Below are positions 1 through 8,079 of a stretch of 35,912 nucleotides of DNA, in pieces. The DNA is from Leptospirales bacterium (GTDB lineage: Bacteria > Spirochaetota > Leptospiria > Leptospirales > Leptonemataceae). Below the pieces are notes generated by a model. The model was not told the origin of the DNA. It saw only the letters and a list, made by a program, of their open reading frames with translations, and did not search any database. Numbering within the stretch: position 1 is the stretch's first letter; the number at the start of each line of letters is the position of its first letter. A program made the position numbers and the translations under genes. The DNA lies in the NCBI GenBank assembly GCA_019694685.1, contig JAIBBM010000041.1, positions 1-35,912 of the forward strand, read 5' to 3'.

Positions 1-1
1 A

Positions 2-1273
2 GAAGCGAATGTTTCACGGGCGGCTGAGCGTCTTAATTACCTTCACTTTGCCAGTGAAAGCTACCTTCGCCTCGGGCAAGAAAATCGTCTGATCCTTCTT
101 CGCAGTGCTTTGCAAGAGTTGATGTCCAGCTTCGCGGGCTCGCCGGATCCAAATGTAGTTATGGTAACAGCTCCGGACGGAACCATCATCGCGTCGAGCC
201 ATCCCGAAGAAGCAGGTAGAACCTGGGAATCCACAAACTACGGAATCAACGCAAAGATCGCGGAGGGCGTGATTCGAAACCGTCTCGCTCGAGTCATCGT
301 GGATGAAGATCGATCTGTGGTAGAAGGGTACACATTCATGTGCGATCGTACCGCTGTTTCGCATCCGGAGCCAGGTACTTGCGGTTTCCTGTTTTATCAG
401 TTGAACCTTGCCTATCACATGGAAGCTGCTGGATCAGATCTGGTGGCACAAACTGTCATTACTGGAGCGGGACTGCTGGGTGGATCGGGTGTGCTCTGGT
501 GGATGCTTACTTATCTCATTACGCGGCGTGCAGAAAGAATTGGAAGAGGGCTGCGGAGCTTCGCAGAAGGGCAGAGAAATCACAGGATCGATCTGGGTGG
601 CCAGGATGAGATCGCGCGCCTGGCGCAATCCGTGGATCGACTGTTTGACCGGGTGGAGTCAGATGAAGCAAAGATTCATGACCGCGAAGAAAGACTCATG
701 CAAATCAATGAGCAATTGAAGAAAGCAAATGGACTGCTCGCGGAAGCCGCGGTGACGGATTCTCTCACAGGCCTCTTCAATCGCAGATACTTTGACGCAC
801 GCATTGAAGAAGAGATTCGTCGTGCGCAGAGGCAGGGGCTGGCGGTGTCTTTGATCATGTGCGACGTGGATCATTTCAAGCCATACAATGATCACTATGG
901 TCACCAGGCCGGAGATCAATGCTTGCAAAAGGTGGCCAGCGAGATCCACACGTGCTTTCGCCGTGGTGGAGAATTCTCCGCCAGATATGGCGGAGAAGAA
1001 TTCGTCATTATTCTTCCTGGATTGGACCTGGATCAGGCCTGGACTCGTGCGGAAGATCTAAGAACTATCGTGGAGAAAAAAAGAATTCCACATGATGCAT
1101 CGCCTACGGCTCCTTATGTGACTCTCAGTCTGGGAGTTGCCTGTCACCATCCAAATGATGCAGGCGAACCCCAGATTTCTGCGATTAAGCTTTTGCGCCG
1201 GGCAGATGAGACTCTCTATCGTGCGAAAGAGTCAGGTAGAAATCGTACGGAGCGCGAAGTAGCGAGCAACTAA
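2..1273 (+). CDS. Membrane-bound GGDEF diguanylate cyclase (5' end outside window)
   Basis: The frame is open to the left edge, so the gene starts outside the window; an internal TTG at 110 is a less likely start. Visible order: an extracytoplasmic sensor segment, a hydrophobic helix at about 455-525 followed by TRR, a HAMP-like linker, a coiled coil, then a GGDEF domain to the C-terminus. The signature is GGEEF within ARYGGEEF, and the DxxTGLFNRR-type entry motif (DSLTGLFNRRYF) is present, so the domain should make c-di-GMP from two GTP. The position of the inhibitory RxxD site, five residues before GGEEF, reads RGGE, so product feedback may be weak. The ligand of the sensor region cannot be told. 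It stands alone at its 3' end. Confidence 0.88.
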   Translation, partial: EANVSRAAERLNYLHFASESYLRLGQENRLILLRSALQELMSSFAGSPDPNVVMVTAPDGTIIASSHPEEAGRTWESTNYGINAKIAEGVIRNRLARVIVDEDRSVVEGYTFMCDRTAVSHPEPGTCGFLFYQLNLAYHMEAAGSDLVAQTVITGAGLLGGSGVLWWMLTYLITRRAERIGRGLRSFAEGQRNHRIDLGGQDEIARLAQSVDRLFDRVESDEAKIHDREERLMQINEQLKKANGLLAEAAVTDSLTGLFNRRYFDARIEEEIRRAQRQGLAVSLIMCDVDHFKPYNDHYGHQAGDQCLQKVASEIHTCFRRGGEFSARYGGEEFVIILPGLDLDQAWTRAEDLRTIVEKKRIPHDASPTAPYVTLSLGVACHHPNDAGEPQISAIKLLRRADETLYRAKESGRNRTEREVASN

Positions 1274-1281
1274 CCTTTGTT

Positions 1282-1359
1282 CTACGAAACATGATGCGGC
1301 CAGTTGCCAACGAGGATCGTCGAGATCCAGTACACAATCTTGATGACTTTGTCCTTCAT
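1282..1359 (-). pseudogene. Possible DoxX-like remnant (25 codons)
   Basis: A short frame starts at ATG 1359 with GGGAG five bases upstream and ends at TAG after 25 codons. Its first half (MKDKVIKIVYWISTILV) resembles the first membrane helix of small DoxX-like proteins, and the rest (GNWPHHVS) does not. It lies 16 bases past the end of the crotonase gene on the same strand. It could be the leftover N-terminus of a deleted gene, or simply a chance short frame. No downstream DoxX sequence was found before the diguanylate cyclase stop. Confidence 0.3.
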
Positions 1360-1375
1360 GCGAACTCCCGTTTGA

Positions 1376-2191
1376 TTAGTCGAATACGGGTCTTCTTCTT
1401 TCTTTGAAAGCGGTCATCATTTCACGGAGCGCGGCTGTATCCAGGAATGCTGCATTGTATGTGGTCACGTAATCCATTCCTTCCAGTGTGGATTTGCCAT
1501 TCTGGAAATTCAGGTTCTGTTTTACTCCACGGAGAATGATAGATGGATTGGATGCTATTTCTCGCGCCAGGTCTCTGGCTGCCGTCATCATTTTGTCCTG
1601 GCTTTCATACACTTCGGAAAACAATCCCATTGCTTTGCATTCTTCTCCGCTGAAATCACGTCCTGTAAAAGCCATCAAACGCGTGTGACCGTCTCCTACA
1701 ATGAATGGAAGACGATTGAGGCTACCCATATCCGCTACGATGGCCACTTTTGTTTCGCGCAATGAAACAGAAGCGTCTTTCGAGGCGAGTCTTACGTCGC
1801 ATGCGCAAATGAGATCGAGTCCGCCGCCAATGCAATGTTTGTGAACGCAACCAATGTATACCTGCGGGCTGCTCATCATTCTACGAAATCCGGACTGCAT
1901 CACTCCAATCAATTCTGCCAGTTTTTCGCGCTCTTCTCCAGTGGCACCGTGAAGCGTTTCTTTGAATTGCTCAAAGAATTCTTCGAGGTCCAGTCCAGTT
2001 GTGAATGATTTTCCCGCGCCGGCCACAAGAACCACGCGCACTTTTTTCAGAGTGCTCAGGTAATCCACTGCCTTTGGCAGATCGCGCCAGAAGGGCCAGC
2101 TCATTGCATTTCGCTTTTCAGGGCGATTTAAATAGAGGCAGGCATACCCTTCATCTTCGTGCAGTTCGATCTCAAAAAATGGAAATTGCAT
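1376..2191 (-). CDS. Enoyl-CoA hydratase/isomerase family protein, delta(3,5)-delta(2,4)-dienoyl-CoA isomerase type
   Basis: Crotonase-fold protein of 271 residues from ATG 2191. An in-frame extension to 2257 adds 22 residues that look unlike a crotonase N-terminus. The oxyanion-hole segment AGAGKSFTTGLDL and the second-turn motif IGGGLDLICACDVRLA are clear. The three acidic residues of mammalian dienoyl-CoA isomerase (ECH1) appear to be kept: D126 in GGGLD, E146 in RETKV and D154 in VADMGSLNRLP; the VADMGSLNRLP stretch is typical of ECH1 rather than of a hydratase. That enzyme moves double bonds during beta-oxidation of odd-position unsaturated fatty acids. No other beta-oxidation gene is adjacent. 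A plain enoyl-CoA hydratase is the alternative. Confidence 0.85.
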   Translation of the reverse strand: MQFPFFEIELHEDEGYACLYLNRPEKRNAMSWPFWRDLPKAVDYLSTLKKVRVVLVAGAGKSFTTGLDLEEFFEQFKETLHGATGEEREKLAELIGVMQSGFRRMMSSPQVYIGCVHKHCIGGGLDLICACDVRLASKDASVSLRETKVAIVADMGSLNRLPFIVGDGHTRLMAFTGRDFSGEECKAMGLFSEVYESQDKMMTAARDLAREIASNPSIILRGVKQNLNFQNGKSTLEGMDYVTTYNAAFLDTAALREMMTAFKERRRPVFD

Positions 2192-2268
2192 GGATTGACC
2201 TGAATCAGCAGGCTTCCGGGTCAACAGAAAGAAATTGACCTGCTTCCGGCACAGCACAGATTGAAGCC

Positions 2269-2835
2269 ATGGGTGCCGGCGAGAATCTCATGCAAATGAG
2301 CGACTTTGAACTCGCAAGCGAGCTGCGAAGTCTTTCTATGCGCGCGTCCGAATCGGAACAGGAAGCGCAGGAAACTCTGGAGCAACTCGTGCGCGCCTGC
2401 GACGCAAAAGCATGGGAGAGTCATCCGCGTTTTTGTTCGAGCGTGACAAGCGCTCTCATCCAGGCAGGCACTCATCGATCCATGCTGTTTATCATGCGTT
2501 TTTTACGCGACATCCCGTCCACGGTTACGTTTGGCGCAATGGAAATGATGGCGGGTCAGCTCACCATCTATGGCGCGAGTCTTCTTCCCACTCTGCGAAG
2601 TCTGGCTGAATCGTCAGAGGAGGCGTCACGCGCGGTTGGAATTCAGACACTGTGCAATATGTACTTTGAGCATAAGCTTCCTCATCCAGACGAAGAGTTT
2701 CTTTATTCTCAGATCAAAGACTTCAAGGATGATCGTTTTGCAACCGGGCACCTGGCAGAGCTGGTGAGAGATGACATTCAGTCGCGAAAAGGCGAAGACA
2801 GCGAGAGGCTGCTCAAAGACATCATTGGCTTATGA
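2269..2835 (+). CDS. Hypothetical alpha-helical protein
   Basis: An unrecognised soluble protein of 188 residues, divergently placed from the crotonase gene. It has no signal peptide or membrane segment. The sequence is rich in Leu, Ala, Ser and Glu and is predicted by eye to be almost all helical. Its middle part (LLPTLRSLAESSEEASRAV and what follows) resembles a HEAT/ARM-type helical repeat, which would suggest a protein-binding role; this is inference. The start is uncertain: ATG 2269 has no good ribosome site, and ATGs at 2290 and 2296 are alternatives. It ends 49 bases before the converging lipoprotein gene. Confidence 0.6.
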   Translation: MGAGENLMQMSDFELASELRSLSMRASESEQEAQETLEQLVRACDAKAWESHPRFCSSVTSALIQAGTHRSMLFIMRFLRDIPSTVTFGAMEMMAGQLTIYGASLLPTLRSLAESSEEASRAVGIQTLCNMYFEHKLPHPDEEFLYSQIKDFKDDRFATGHLAELVRDDIQSRKGEDSERLLKDIIGL

Positions 2836-2849
2836 TCGCCGTTCGGGCC

Positions 2850-2868
2850 GCCCCTGAGATGCAGGGGC
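2850..2868. terminator. Short GC-rich hairpin between convergent genes
   Basis: A 7-bp perfect stem (gcccctg / caggggc) with a 5-nt loop sits in the 49-base gap between two converging genes. It has no T-run on either side, so it is at best a weak or factor-assisted terminator. Confidence 0.3.
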
Positions 2869-2884
2869 CCCCAACGAATGACGC

Positions 2885-3253
2885 TTAACGGTAAATTTCA
2901 CCCGTCATATCAAAGAAGACGGGCGTAATAAAGAAAGTAAATGGTGGCAGATACCAGATTCCAGTTTCACGCGTGGCACTGATGACCCTTACGCGGCTTG
3001 CTCCGCGCTTGCGCGCATCTTTTGTAAAACTATCGAGTGCTGAATCGAGGCTTGCTCTATAGACCGGGATAAGACCAAATAGAAGGTGCACGCCTATGAC
3101 GGTTGTCTTCTGCATGATCCCGGATGGACCGTCTACTGGAACCATGCCGTTGTATTTTGTAGTGTCTTCTGTGAAGGCAAGCTGGGAGCTTCTGCAGCTC
3201 TGCGAAGCGAAGCAGGCCACGATTACCAGGGAGATCCAGGCGATTTTTTTCAT
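2885..3253 (-). CDS. Small putative lipoprotein
   Basis: Predicted lipoprotein of 122 residues. It starts MKK, has a hydrophobic core (IAWISLVIVACFA) and a spirochaete-style lipobox ending SQSC, so Cys20 is the likely lipidated residue. The mature part contains a hydrophobic VHLLFGLIPVYR segment, then SALDSFTKDARKRGASRVRVIS, a layout seen in small secreted proteins in which a repeated 'many small residues, then RVRVIS' strand ends a domain. I do not recognise the family. It lies 49 bases downstream of the HAD phosphatase gene on the same strand and may be the last gene of the histone operon. Confidence 0.65.
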   Translation of the reverse strand: MKKIAWISLVIVACFASQSCRSSQLAFTEDTTKYNGMVPVDGPSGIMQKTTVIGVHLLFGLIPVYRASLDSALDSFTKDARKRGASRVRVISATRETGIWYLPPFTFFITPVFFDMTGEIYR

Positions 3254-3302
3254 GGAGCGGACACTGGAGTGTGCCGGTCTTTCTGCAATTGAAAATTCCA
3301 GA

Positions 3303-3938
3303 TCAATTCCGAATGAATTCTAGAACGTCGGATGGTACCTTTGCCACGAAATCCGGCGAAGGTTCGGGAGCAGAGGAGATATAACCCCAGGAAGCCCAGA
3401 TGCTTTTTGCGCCGAAGTTGCGCGCCGCCTGCATGTCTGCCGCCGTGTCTCCGGTCATCCACCTTGCACCTGTTTCACCCAGTCTGTCCGCCATGGTTTG
3501 CATGGGAATCGGGGATGGTTTGCTTTCGGGGAAGGAATCTCCTCCAATGATGCCTGAAACGGTTTCCAGGACCTGCAGTCTTTTCAAGAGTTCCCTTGAG
3601 ATTCTCTCCGGCTTGTTTGTATAGACCACGAGTCTTCCAATAGACGCTACGCCCTGCAACATAGACGAGATTCCGTCATAGAGTCTGGTGTGATCTACAA
3701 CGTGCGACAGATAATCCTCTTCGTAAAGGGCCCGCACTTTTTTGAGGTCCGTTTGATTCTCGATGATTTCCGGGAAGGCAGCCTCAGTAAGGGCATCCAT
3801 CCCGCGGTTTACCAGGGAGCGAGCCACTTCGAGCGAGAGTGCGGGCAGTGATTTTGTTTCGCGCACTCGATTGATAGACAGAGCCATATCCTGTCTCGAG
3901 TCTTCGAGTGTGCCGTCCAGGTCAAAGAATGCGATCAA
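3303..3938 (-). CDS. HAD-superfamily hydrolase, phosphoglycolate phosphatase-like
   Basis: HAD phosphatase of 211 residues. All four HAD motifs are present: nucleophile FDLDGTLEDS at residues 5-14, Thr in VVYTNKPE, Lys in SKPSP, and the acidic motif GDTAADMQAAR. A helical cap of about 80 residues follows motif I, as in the Gph/PGP (C1 cap) group, which removes phosphate from phosphoglycolate or other small phosphates. The exact substrate cannot be assigned. The TTG start overlaps the stop of the upstream cupin gene in a TTGA junction (3935-3938), implying coupled translation. Confidence 0.85.
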   Translation of the reverse strand: MIAFFDLDGTLEDSRQDMALSINRVRETKSLPALSLEVARSLVNRGMDALTEAAFPEIIENQTDLKKVRALYEEDYLSHVVDHTRLYDGISSMLQGVASIGRLVVYTNKPERISRELLKRLQVLETVSGIIGGDSFPESKPSPIPMQTMADRLGETGARWMTGDTAADMQAARNFGAKSIWASWGYISSAPEPSPDFVAKVPSDVLEFIRN

Positions 3939-4318
3939 CTTCGTGCTTGCAGGTCTTCTACGCTGCCTTTTCCGTCTCCGTGTTCGGTTACTACCCTTTC
4001 ACCTGAGATCGATGCTTTGTAGGCTGTGAAGGGACGATCGTTGTGCGTGCGCACTTCGTGCGGGACTCCAGCTGGAATGAAGAGGATGTCGCCCGCTTCC
4101 AGTGTTACGGGCCCATCGTCAAAATGAAATGTTGTGACGCCTTCCACTGCGCCCCGGATTTCATCGTAGTCGTGTGAATGGCGGCTTCGCTCAAACCACG
4201 GCGGAATGGTCTGAAGATCGTAAACACGATATCCTAGACCGGCCATTTCCTTTTTCACCGATTCTTCATCCGGTGTTTCCTTATGTGGCCATTTTACTAC
4301 TCTGACTCCGGGGGGCAT
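3935..4318 (-). CDS. Cupin-domain protein
   Basis: Single-domain cupin of 127 residues. The first metal-binding motif is seen in RHSHDYDEIRG (His, His, Glu) and the second in PAGVPHEVR (His), on either side of a GPVTLEAGDILFIPAG turn typical of the fold. The likely ligands are complete, so it should bind a metal, but the reaction (dioxygenase, isomerase, sensor) cannot be told. The ATG has GAGG seven bases upstream, and that site overlaps the TGA stop of the histone gene, so the two are probably translated together. Its own stop overlaps the HAD start. Confidence 0.8.
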   Translation of the reverse strand: MPPGVRVVKWPHKETPDEESVKKEMAGLGYRVYDLQTIPPWFERSRHSHDYDEIRGAVEGVTTFHFDDGPVTLEAGDILFIPAGVPHEVRTHNDRPFTAYKASISGERVVTEHGDGKGSVEDLQARS

Positions 4319-4327
4319 TGGGAAACC

Positions 4328-4525
4328 TCAAAAATCGTATGCTTGTACTGTCTTGCGCTTGTTGTCTTTCGTGCGCTTTACTGCGTCCTCAATGAGACGG
4401 TGGACTTTGCGATTCAGTTCATCGAGCGCATCTCCAGCAACCATGCAGTCATGGTTCTTGATGATGAGCTTTGCCTTGCTCGCAACGACCAGGCTTTCCA
4501 TTGAAGTTTCCTCTTTGTTTTCCAT
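4328..4525 (-). CDS. Bacterial histone (single histone-fold protein)
   Basis: A very short basic protein of 65 residues, or 57 if it starts at the second Met (4501), which has the better ribosome site (AGAGG eight bases upstream). It reads as one histone fold: helix 1 (SLVVASKAKLIIKN), loop 1 (MVAGDA), long helix 2 (LDELNRKVHRLIEDAVKRTK) and loop 2 with NKRKTVQAYDF. The last motif matches the archaeal histone L2 signature (RKT-hydrophobic-x-x-x-D-hydrophobic). Helix 3 is almost missing, as in the bacterial histones of Bdellovibrio (Bd0055/HBb) and Leptospira (HLp). Known members dimerise (Leptospira HLp further to a tetramer) and bind DNA as nucleoid proteins; that role is inferred here. It heads an operon with a cupin and a HAD phosphatase and is divergent from galE. 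Confidence 0.85.
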   Translation of the reverse strand: MENKEETSMESLVVASKAKLIIKNHDCMVAGDALDELNRKVHRLIEDAVKRTKDNKRKTVQAYDF

Positions 4526-4642
4526 ACCGAGAGATTTCTCCTTTCGGCAAGACTGAACCGTCTTTTCGACGCATCAATTCAAAATCCCACCCCTCCTGGA
4601 ATTCCGTTTCACAGGGAAGGGGGTCCGGAGGACTCTGGTGCC
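4526..4642. promoter_or_regulatory. Divergent intergenic region, histone operon / galE
   Basis: These 117 bases must hold both promoters because the flanking genes diverge. I see no convincing -35/-10 pair. Ribosome sites are visible: AAAGGAG 12 bases before the upstream histone ATG on the minus strand, and GGAGG 11 bases before the galE ATG on the plus strand; both spacings are long. Confidence 0.4.
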
Positions 4643-5614
4643 ATGCGAGTTGTCGTTACTGGCGGGGCAGGCTACATTGGCTCCCACACCGTTCTGGCCC
4701 TTCTAGAGGCCGGTCATGATGTAGTCGTAGTGGATGACCTGTCCACAGGTCACAAAATCAACCTGCCGGATGGAGTGAAATTCGTTCCAGGCAGATTTCA
4801 GGACGACTCAGTGATCCAGGCAGCCCTTTCTGAATCGCCTGACGCGCTGTTCCATTTTGCGGCTTTGAAAGCAGCCGGGGAATCCATGGAAGAGCCTGAA
4901 AAATATGCAGCAGCCAACATTCGGGGAAGCCTTGGATTGATAGAGAGATGTGCGGCGTCCGGCGTACGCAATTTTGTATTCAGTTCCAGTGCGGCCGTTT
5001 ACGGGGAGCCGCAGTACTTGCCCATCGATGAAAACCATCCCACCGTTCCAATCAATTACTATGGCTTTACAAAGAAATCAGTGGAGGAGAATCTCTCGTG
5101 GTTCTCGAGGCTTCGCGGAATGCGATTTGCCGCTCTCCGGTACTTCAACGCAGCAGGCTATGATCGCTCGGGGCGGATTCGAGGCATAGAAAGACGCACT
5201 CAGAATCTGCTTCCACTCGTGATGGAGGTGGCAGCAGGCATTCGTCCACAGATTTCTGTTTTTGGGACGGATTATGATACGCGCGATGGAACCTGCATTC
5301 GCGACTACGTTCACGTAGAAGATCTAGCTTCTGCGCATGTTCTTGCTCTCGAATACACGGCGCGCGAAAGGAAAGACGTGATTGTCAATCTGGGTTCAGA
5401 GCTCGGCATGACTGTGTTCGAAATGATTCGCATCGCAGAAGAAGTGAGCGGAAAAAAAATCAAGTTCGAAACTGCAGCTCGTCGTGCGGGAGATCCACCT
5501 TCTCTGGTTGCATCTTCCACTCTTGGAAAGAACTTACTGGGCTGGAGTGCGCGTTATTCGGATGCTCGAACCATCATAGAAAGCATGTGGAATCTGTACA
5601 GGGATCTGAAATGA
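4643..5614 (+). CDS. galE: UDP-glucose 4-epimerase
   Basis: Extended short-chain dehydrogenase/reductase of 323 residues, near the usual GalE length. The N-terminal NAD-binding motif GGAGYIGSHT is at residues 7-16. The catalytic set is seen as Ser in FSSSAAVYG and Y140-x3-K144 in YYGFTKK. DYVHVEDLA and the ALRYFNAAGYD segment are typical of GalE. It interconverts UDP-glucose and UDP-galactose, supplying galactose for lipopolysaccharide or other glycans. The stop overlaps the next gene's start (ATGA at 5611). A related epimerase with a different sugar preference cannot be excluded. Confidence 0.9.
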   Translation: MRVVVTGGAGYIGSHTVLALLEAGHDVVVVDDLSTGHKINLPDGVKFVPGRFQDDSVIQAALSESPDALFHFAALKAAGESMEEPEKYAAANIRGSLGLIERCAASGVRNFVFSSSAAVYGEPQYLPIDENHPTVPINYYGFTKKSVEENLSWFSRLRGMRFAALRYFNAAGYDRSGRIRGIERRTQNLLPLVMEVAAGIRPQISVFGTDYDTRDGTCIRDYVHVEDLASAHVLALEYTARERKDVIVNLGSELGMTVFEMIRIAEEVSGKKIKFETAARRAGDPPSLVASSTLGKNLLGWSARYSDARTIIESMWNLYRDLK

Positions 5615-6459
5615 GTCCTGTGCGATTTTCCGGGCTACTCTCTTTTATTGCGGTTTTGCTTTTCGCCGCTTGCGGTCCTTCGAGTCGAATTCAGGAAGGG
5701 GACGTACTTCTCGCCCAGAACAAATTTGATGCCGCTCTTCTTTCCTATCAGCGCGCTTACCTCGGGAGCCCGGATCATCCTCTGGCCAAAGTGGCGCTCG
5801 GCAGAATGCTTACATTGCGCCGCGTTTCCTTCTACGCTGGAATGGATTTGATGAAGGCAGCATACGATCAGAAACCCACAGCCTCTCTTCGCCGCGAGCT
5901 GGTTCTGCTTCATACAGAAGCGGGAGATATAGAGAGAGCGGAAGCCATTCTGCATCCGGATCACATGGCTCTGGATGAATATATGACTGAATCTGCGGGA
6001 ATTGAAAGAGCATTTGTAACGTGCATTCGCAAACAGAACGAAGAAGGATTCTATCCATTGTCCAATCGTGCTTCCGACATCGAGCAAACAAAGGAAGGAT
6101 TTCAAATACGCTGCTTGCTTTCGCCGGGTTGGAGAAGAAGCAAGCTCGAAGACGCCAAAAAGATTTTTGCAACTCTCAAATCGCCCAGATTGCAGTGCGA
6201 ACTGATTGTTCTTTTTCCTGAGCTATCAGATAAGAAAGCGGATCAATGCAGAAAGGAATTTCCTGGAGTGATCTCCGTTCATCGTGAGAACATTCGAGGG
6301 ATAGAAAGCCAGAAAGGTAGAACTGCGAATTTGTTTGAGGACGATTTGTTCATTCCAGGAGATCCACCGCCTCAGCCAAAGGAAGAAGATGCCGGTCCTT
6401 TTGTAACCGCTCCGCCTGCGTCTCCTGGCACCACTCCGGCACCCGCTGTCACTCCTTGA
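5611..6459 (+). CDS. Putative TPR-like lipoprotein
   Basis: Predicted lipoprotein of 282 residues. I place the start at ATG 5611, which overlaps the galE stop in an ATGA junction and is followed at once by a signal peptide ending LLFAAC (Cys at about residue 21). The next 100 residues have a tetratricopeptide-like pattern (GDVLLAQNKFDAALLSYQRAYLGSPDHPLA). The C-terminal 40 residues are Pro/Ala/Thr-rich and probably disordered. No enzymatic motif is visible. Coupling to galE suggests an envelope role, but this is inference. Confidence 0.75.
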   Translation: MSPVRFSGLLSFIAVLLFAACGPSSRIQEGDVLLAQNKFDAALLSYQRAYLGSPDHPLAKVALGRMLTLRRVSFYAGMDLMKAAYDQKPTASLRRELVLLHTEAGDIERAEAILHPDHMALDEYMTESAGIERAFVTCIRKQNEEGFYPLSNRASDIEQTKEGFQIRCLLSPGWRRSKLEDAKKIFATLKSPRLQCELIVLFPELSDKKADQCRKEFPGVISVHRENIRGIESQKGRTANLFEDDLFIPGDPPPQPKEEDAGPFVTAPPASPGTTPAPAVTP

Positions 6460-6489
6460 TTTGGATGCCAGGATCTTCGGCTGTCCTGA

Positions 6490-6912
6490 TTAGAGGCTGG
6501 TGAATCCTGCGTTTTTGAATCCGTAAAAAAGGAACAATCCCAGGAGCAGACCCTGCATCACTTTGTCGATCAGCACCGCCCTCTGGAAGGAAGCCGGTAG
6601 CTCAAGCTTCATCATTGCTTTGCGCGTGGATAGTAGACTGAACGGAAGCCACAGTGCGATGAGAGCGCCGGCACCGGCCAGGCCCATGAGCGCCTGAGTT
6701 CTATCTGCTCTTCCGGAAGAAACGTACAGGATGATGCACAAAACTGCGATGATCCCGCCAAACTGCCACATCCTCTGAGTCATGAATTCAGTGCTCCAGG
6801 TCTGTATCTGGGCCTGGGTGAGCTTTCGCATTTCGCGGTGAAGGGTTGCTTTCGCAATGGTAGCACATCCTACAGCTGCGAGCATGGGGGCCCAAACGAT
6901 CCAATCTGGCAT
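6490..6912 (-). CDS. Small integral membrane protein of unknown function
   Basis: An unrecognised membrane protein of about 140 residues starting at MPDWIVWAP (ATG 6912); an in-frame upstream ATG at 6975 would add 21 polar residues and is less likely. Four hydrophobic stretches are visible: the N-terminus, IIAVLCIILYV, LMGLAGAGALIALWLPFSLL, and a C-terminal LLLGLFLFYGF. No catalytic motif is seen. It converges on the TPR-like lipoprotein gene and diverges from carA, with 78 bases between starts. Confidence 0.65.
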   Translation of the reverse strand: MPDWIVWAPMLAAVGCATIAKATLHREMRKLTQAQIQTWSTEFMTQRMWQFGGIIAVLCIILYVSSGRADRTQALMGLAGAGALIALWLPFSLLSTRKAMMKLELPASFQRAVLIDKVMQGLLLGLFLFYGFKNAGFTSL

Positions 6913-6990
6913 AAGAGCAGGAATTTTAAGGCGATTCTGCTGGCAATCTGGATCAGTTGACACGGTCGTTCTCACGGCAAATTTGACCTC

Positions 6991-8079
6991 GTGAGAAAGC
7001 GCGCCATTCTGGTCCTGGAAAACGGTTCTACATTCAGGGGCTTTTCATTCGGAGCAGAATCAGAGGCCCTTGGCGAAGTATGCTTCAATACATCTCTTAC
7101 CGGCTACCAGGAGATTTTAACAGATCCTTCCTATAAAAAACAGATCGTAACTTTGACTTATCCCATGATCGGGAACTACGGTGTGGAACCTCTGGCAGAA
7201 CAGTCTGCTCGCATCCAGGCAAGCGGACTGATTGTAAAAGAATACGTCCGCATTCCTAGCAACTTCGCAAGCAAAAGCAGTCTGTCCGATTACATGAAAG
7301 AGCAGAACATTCCTGGCCTGGAAGGAATTGATACTCGCCGTCTGGTGCTGATGCTTCGCAATGAAGGCGCCATGCGCGGGGGAATTTTCCCGGATCAGAC
7401 GGATACGTCTTCTCTTGTCGCGAAGGTGAAGTCTATTCCTGAAATGACAGGGCTTGATCTGGCACGCGAAGTGACCACTGCGAAATCATACAAATTCGGA
7501 GATCATAAATCGGGCAAACTCAGCATCGCCGTGCTTGATTTTGGAGTGAAGACAGGGATCCTCAGGCTTCTGGATCAAAATGGATTCAATGTAACCGTAT
7601 TTCCCGCATCTACCCGTTATGCGGAATTGAAAGATCAGAATTTTGACTGCTATTTTCTTTCCAATGGTCCCGGTGATCCTGAACCACTCGACTACGCGAT
7701 TGACACTGCTCGCAAAATCATTGAAGATGGAAAGCCTGTCTTCGGAATTTGTCTCGGGCATCAGGTGCTTGGTCTTGCTTCCGGCAGAAAAACATATAAG
7801 CTGAAGTTTGGTCATCGCGGTGGAAATCAGCCAGTCAAAAACCTGGAAAGTGGCCGAGTAGAAATTACGGCGCAAAACCACGGCTTCGCTGTGGAAGAGG
7901 ACAAAGGTACAAGTCCGCTTGCACTTTCGCGCGTAAATCTGAATGATCAGACTGTGGAAGGATTCGGGGATCCTGCAAGGAAGATACTGAGCATTCAGTA
8001 TCATCCGGAAGCGTGCCCCGGCCCGCATGATGCGGAGTATTTATTCGCAAAATTTTATGAAATGGTGAAAGGAAAGTGA
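6991..8079 (+). CDS. carA: Carbamoyl-phosphate synthase small (glutaminase) subunit
   Basis: Glutamine amidotransferase subunit of 362 residues, the normal CarA length. The N-terminal CPSase domain (LENGSTFRGFSFG, FNTSLTGYQEILTDPSY) is followed by a class I amidotransferase domain with the nucleophile C254 in GICLGHQ and the His/Glu pair in QYHPEACPGPHD. It releases ammonia from glutamine for carbamoyl phosphate synthesis, feeding pyrimidines and arginine. The start is GTG. carB is not in the window, and carA instead leads an operon of envelope and glycan-type genes joined by 4-nt overlaps. Confidence 0.96.
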   Translation: MRKRAILVLENGSTFRGFSFGAESEALGEVCFNTSLTGYQEILTDPSYKKQIVTLTYPMIGNYGVEPLAEQSARIQASGLIVKEYVRIPSNFASKSSLSDYMKEQNIPGLEGIDTRRLVLMLRNEGAMRGGIFPDQTDTSSLVAKVKSIPEMTGLDLAREVTTAKSYKFGDHKSGKLSIAVLDFGVKTGILRLLDQNGFNVTVFPASTRYAELKDQNFDCYFLSNGPGDPEPLDYAIDTARKIIEDGKPVFGICLGHQVLGLASGRKTYKLKFGHRGGNQPVKNLESGRVEITAQNHGFAVEEDKGTSPLALSRVNLNDQTVEGFGDPARKILSIQYHPEACPGPHDAEYLFAKFYEMVKGK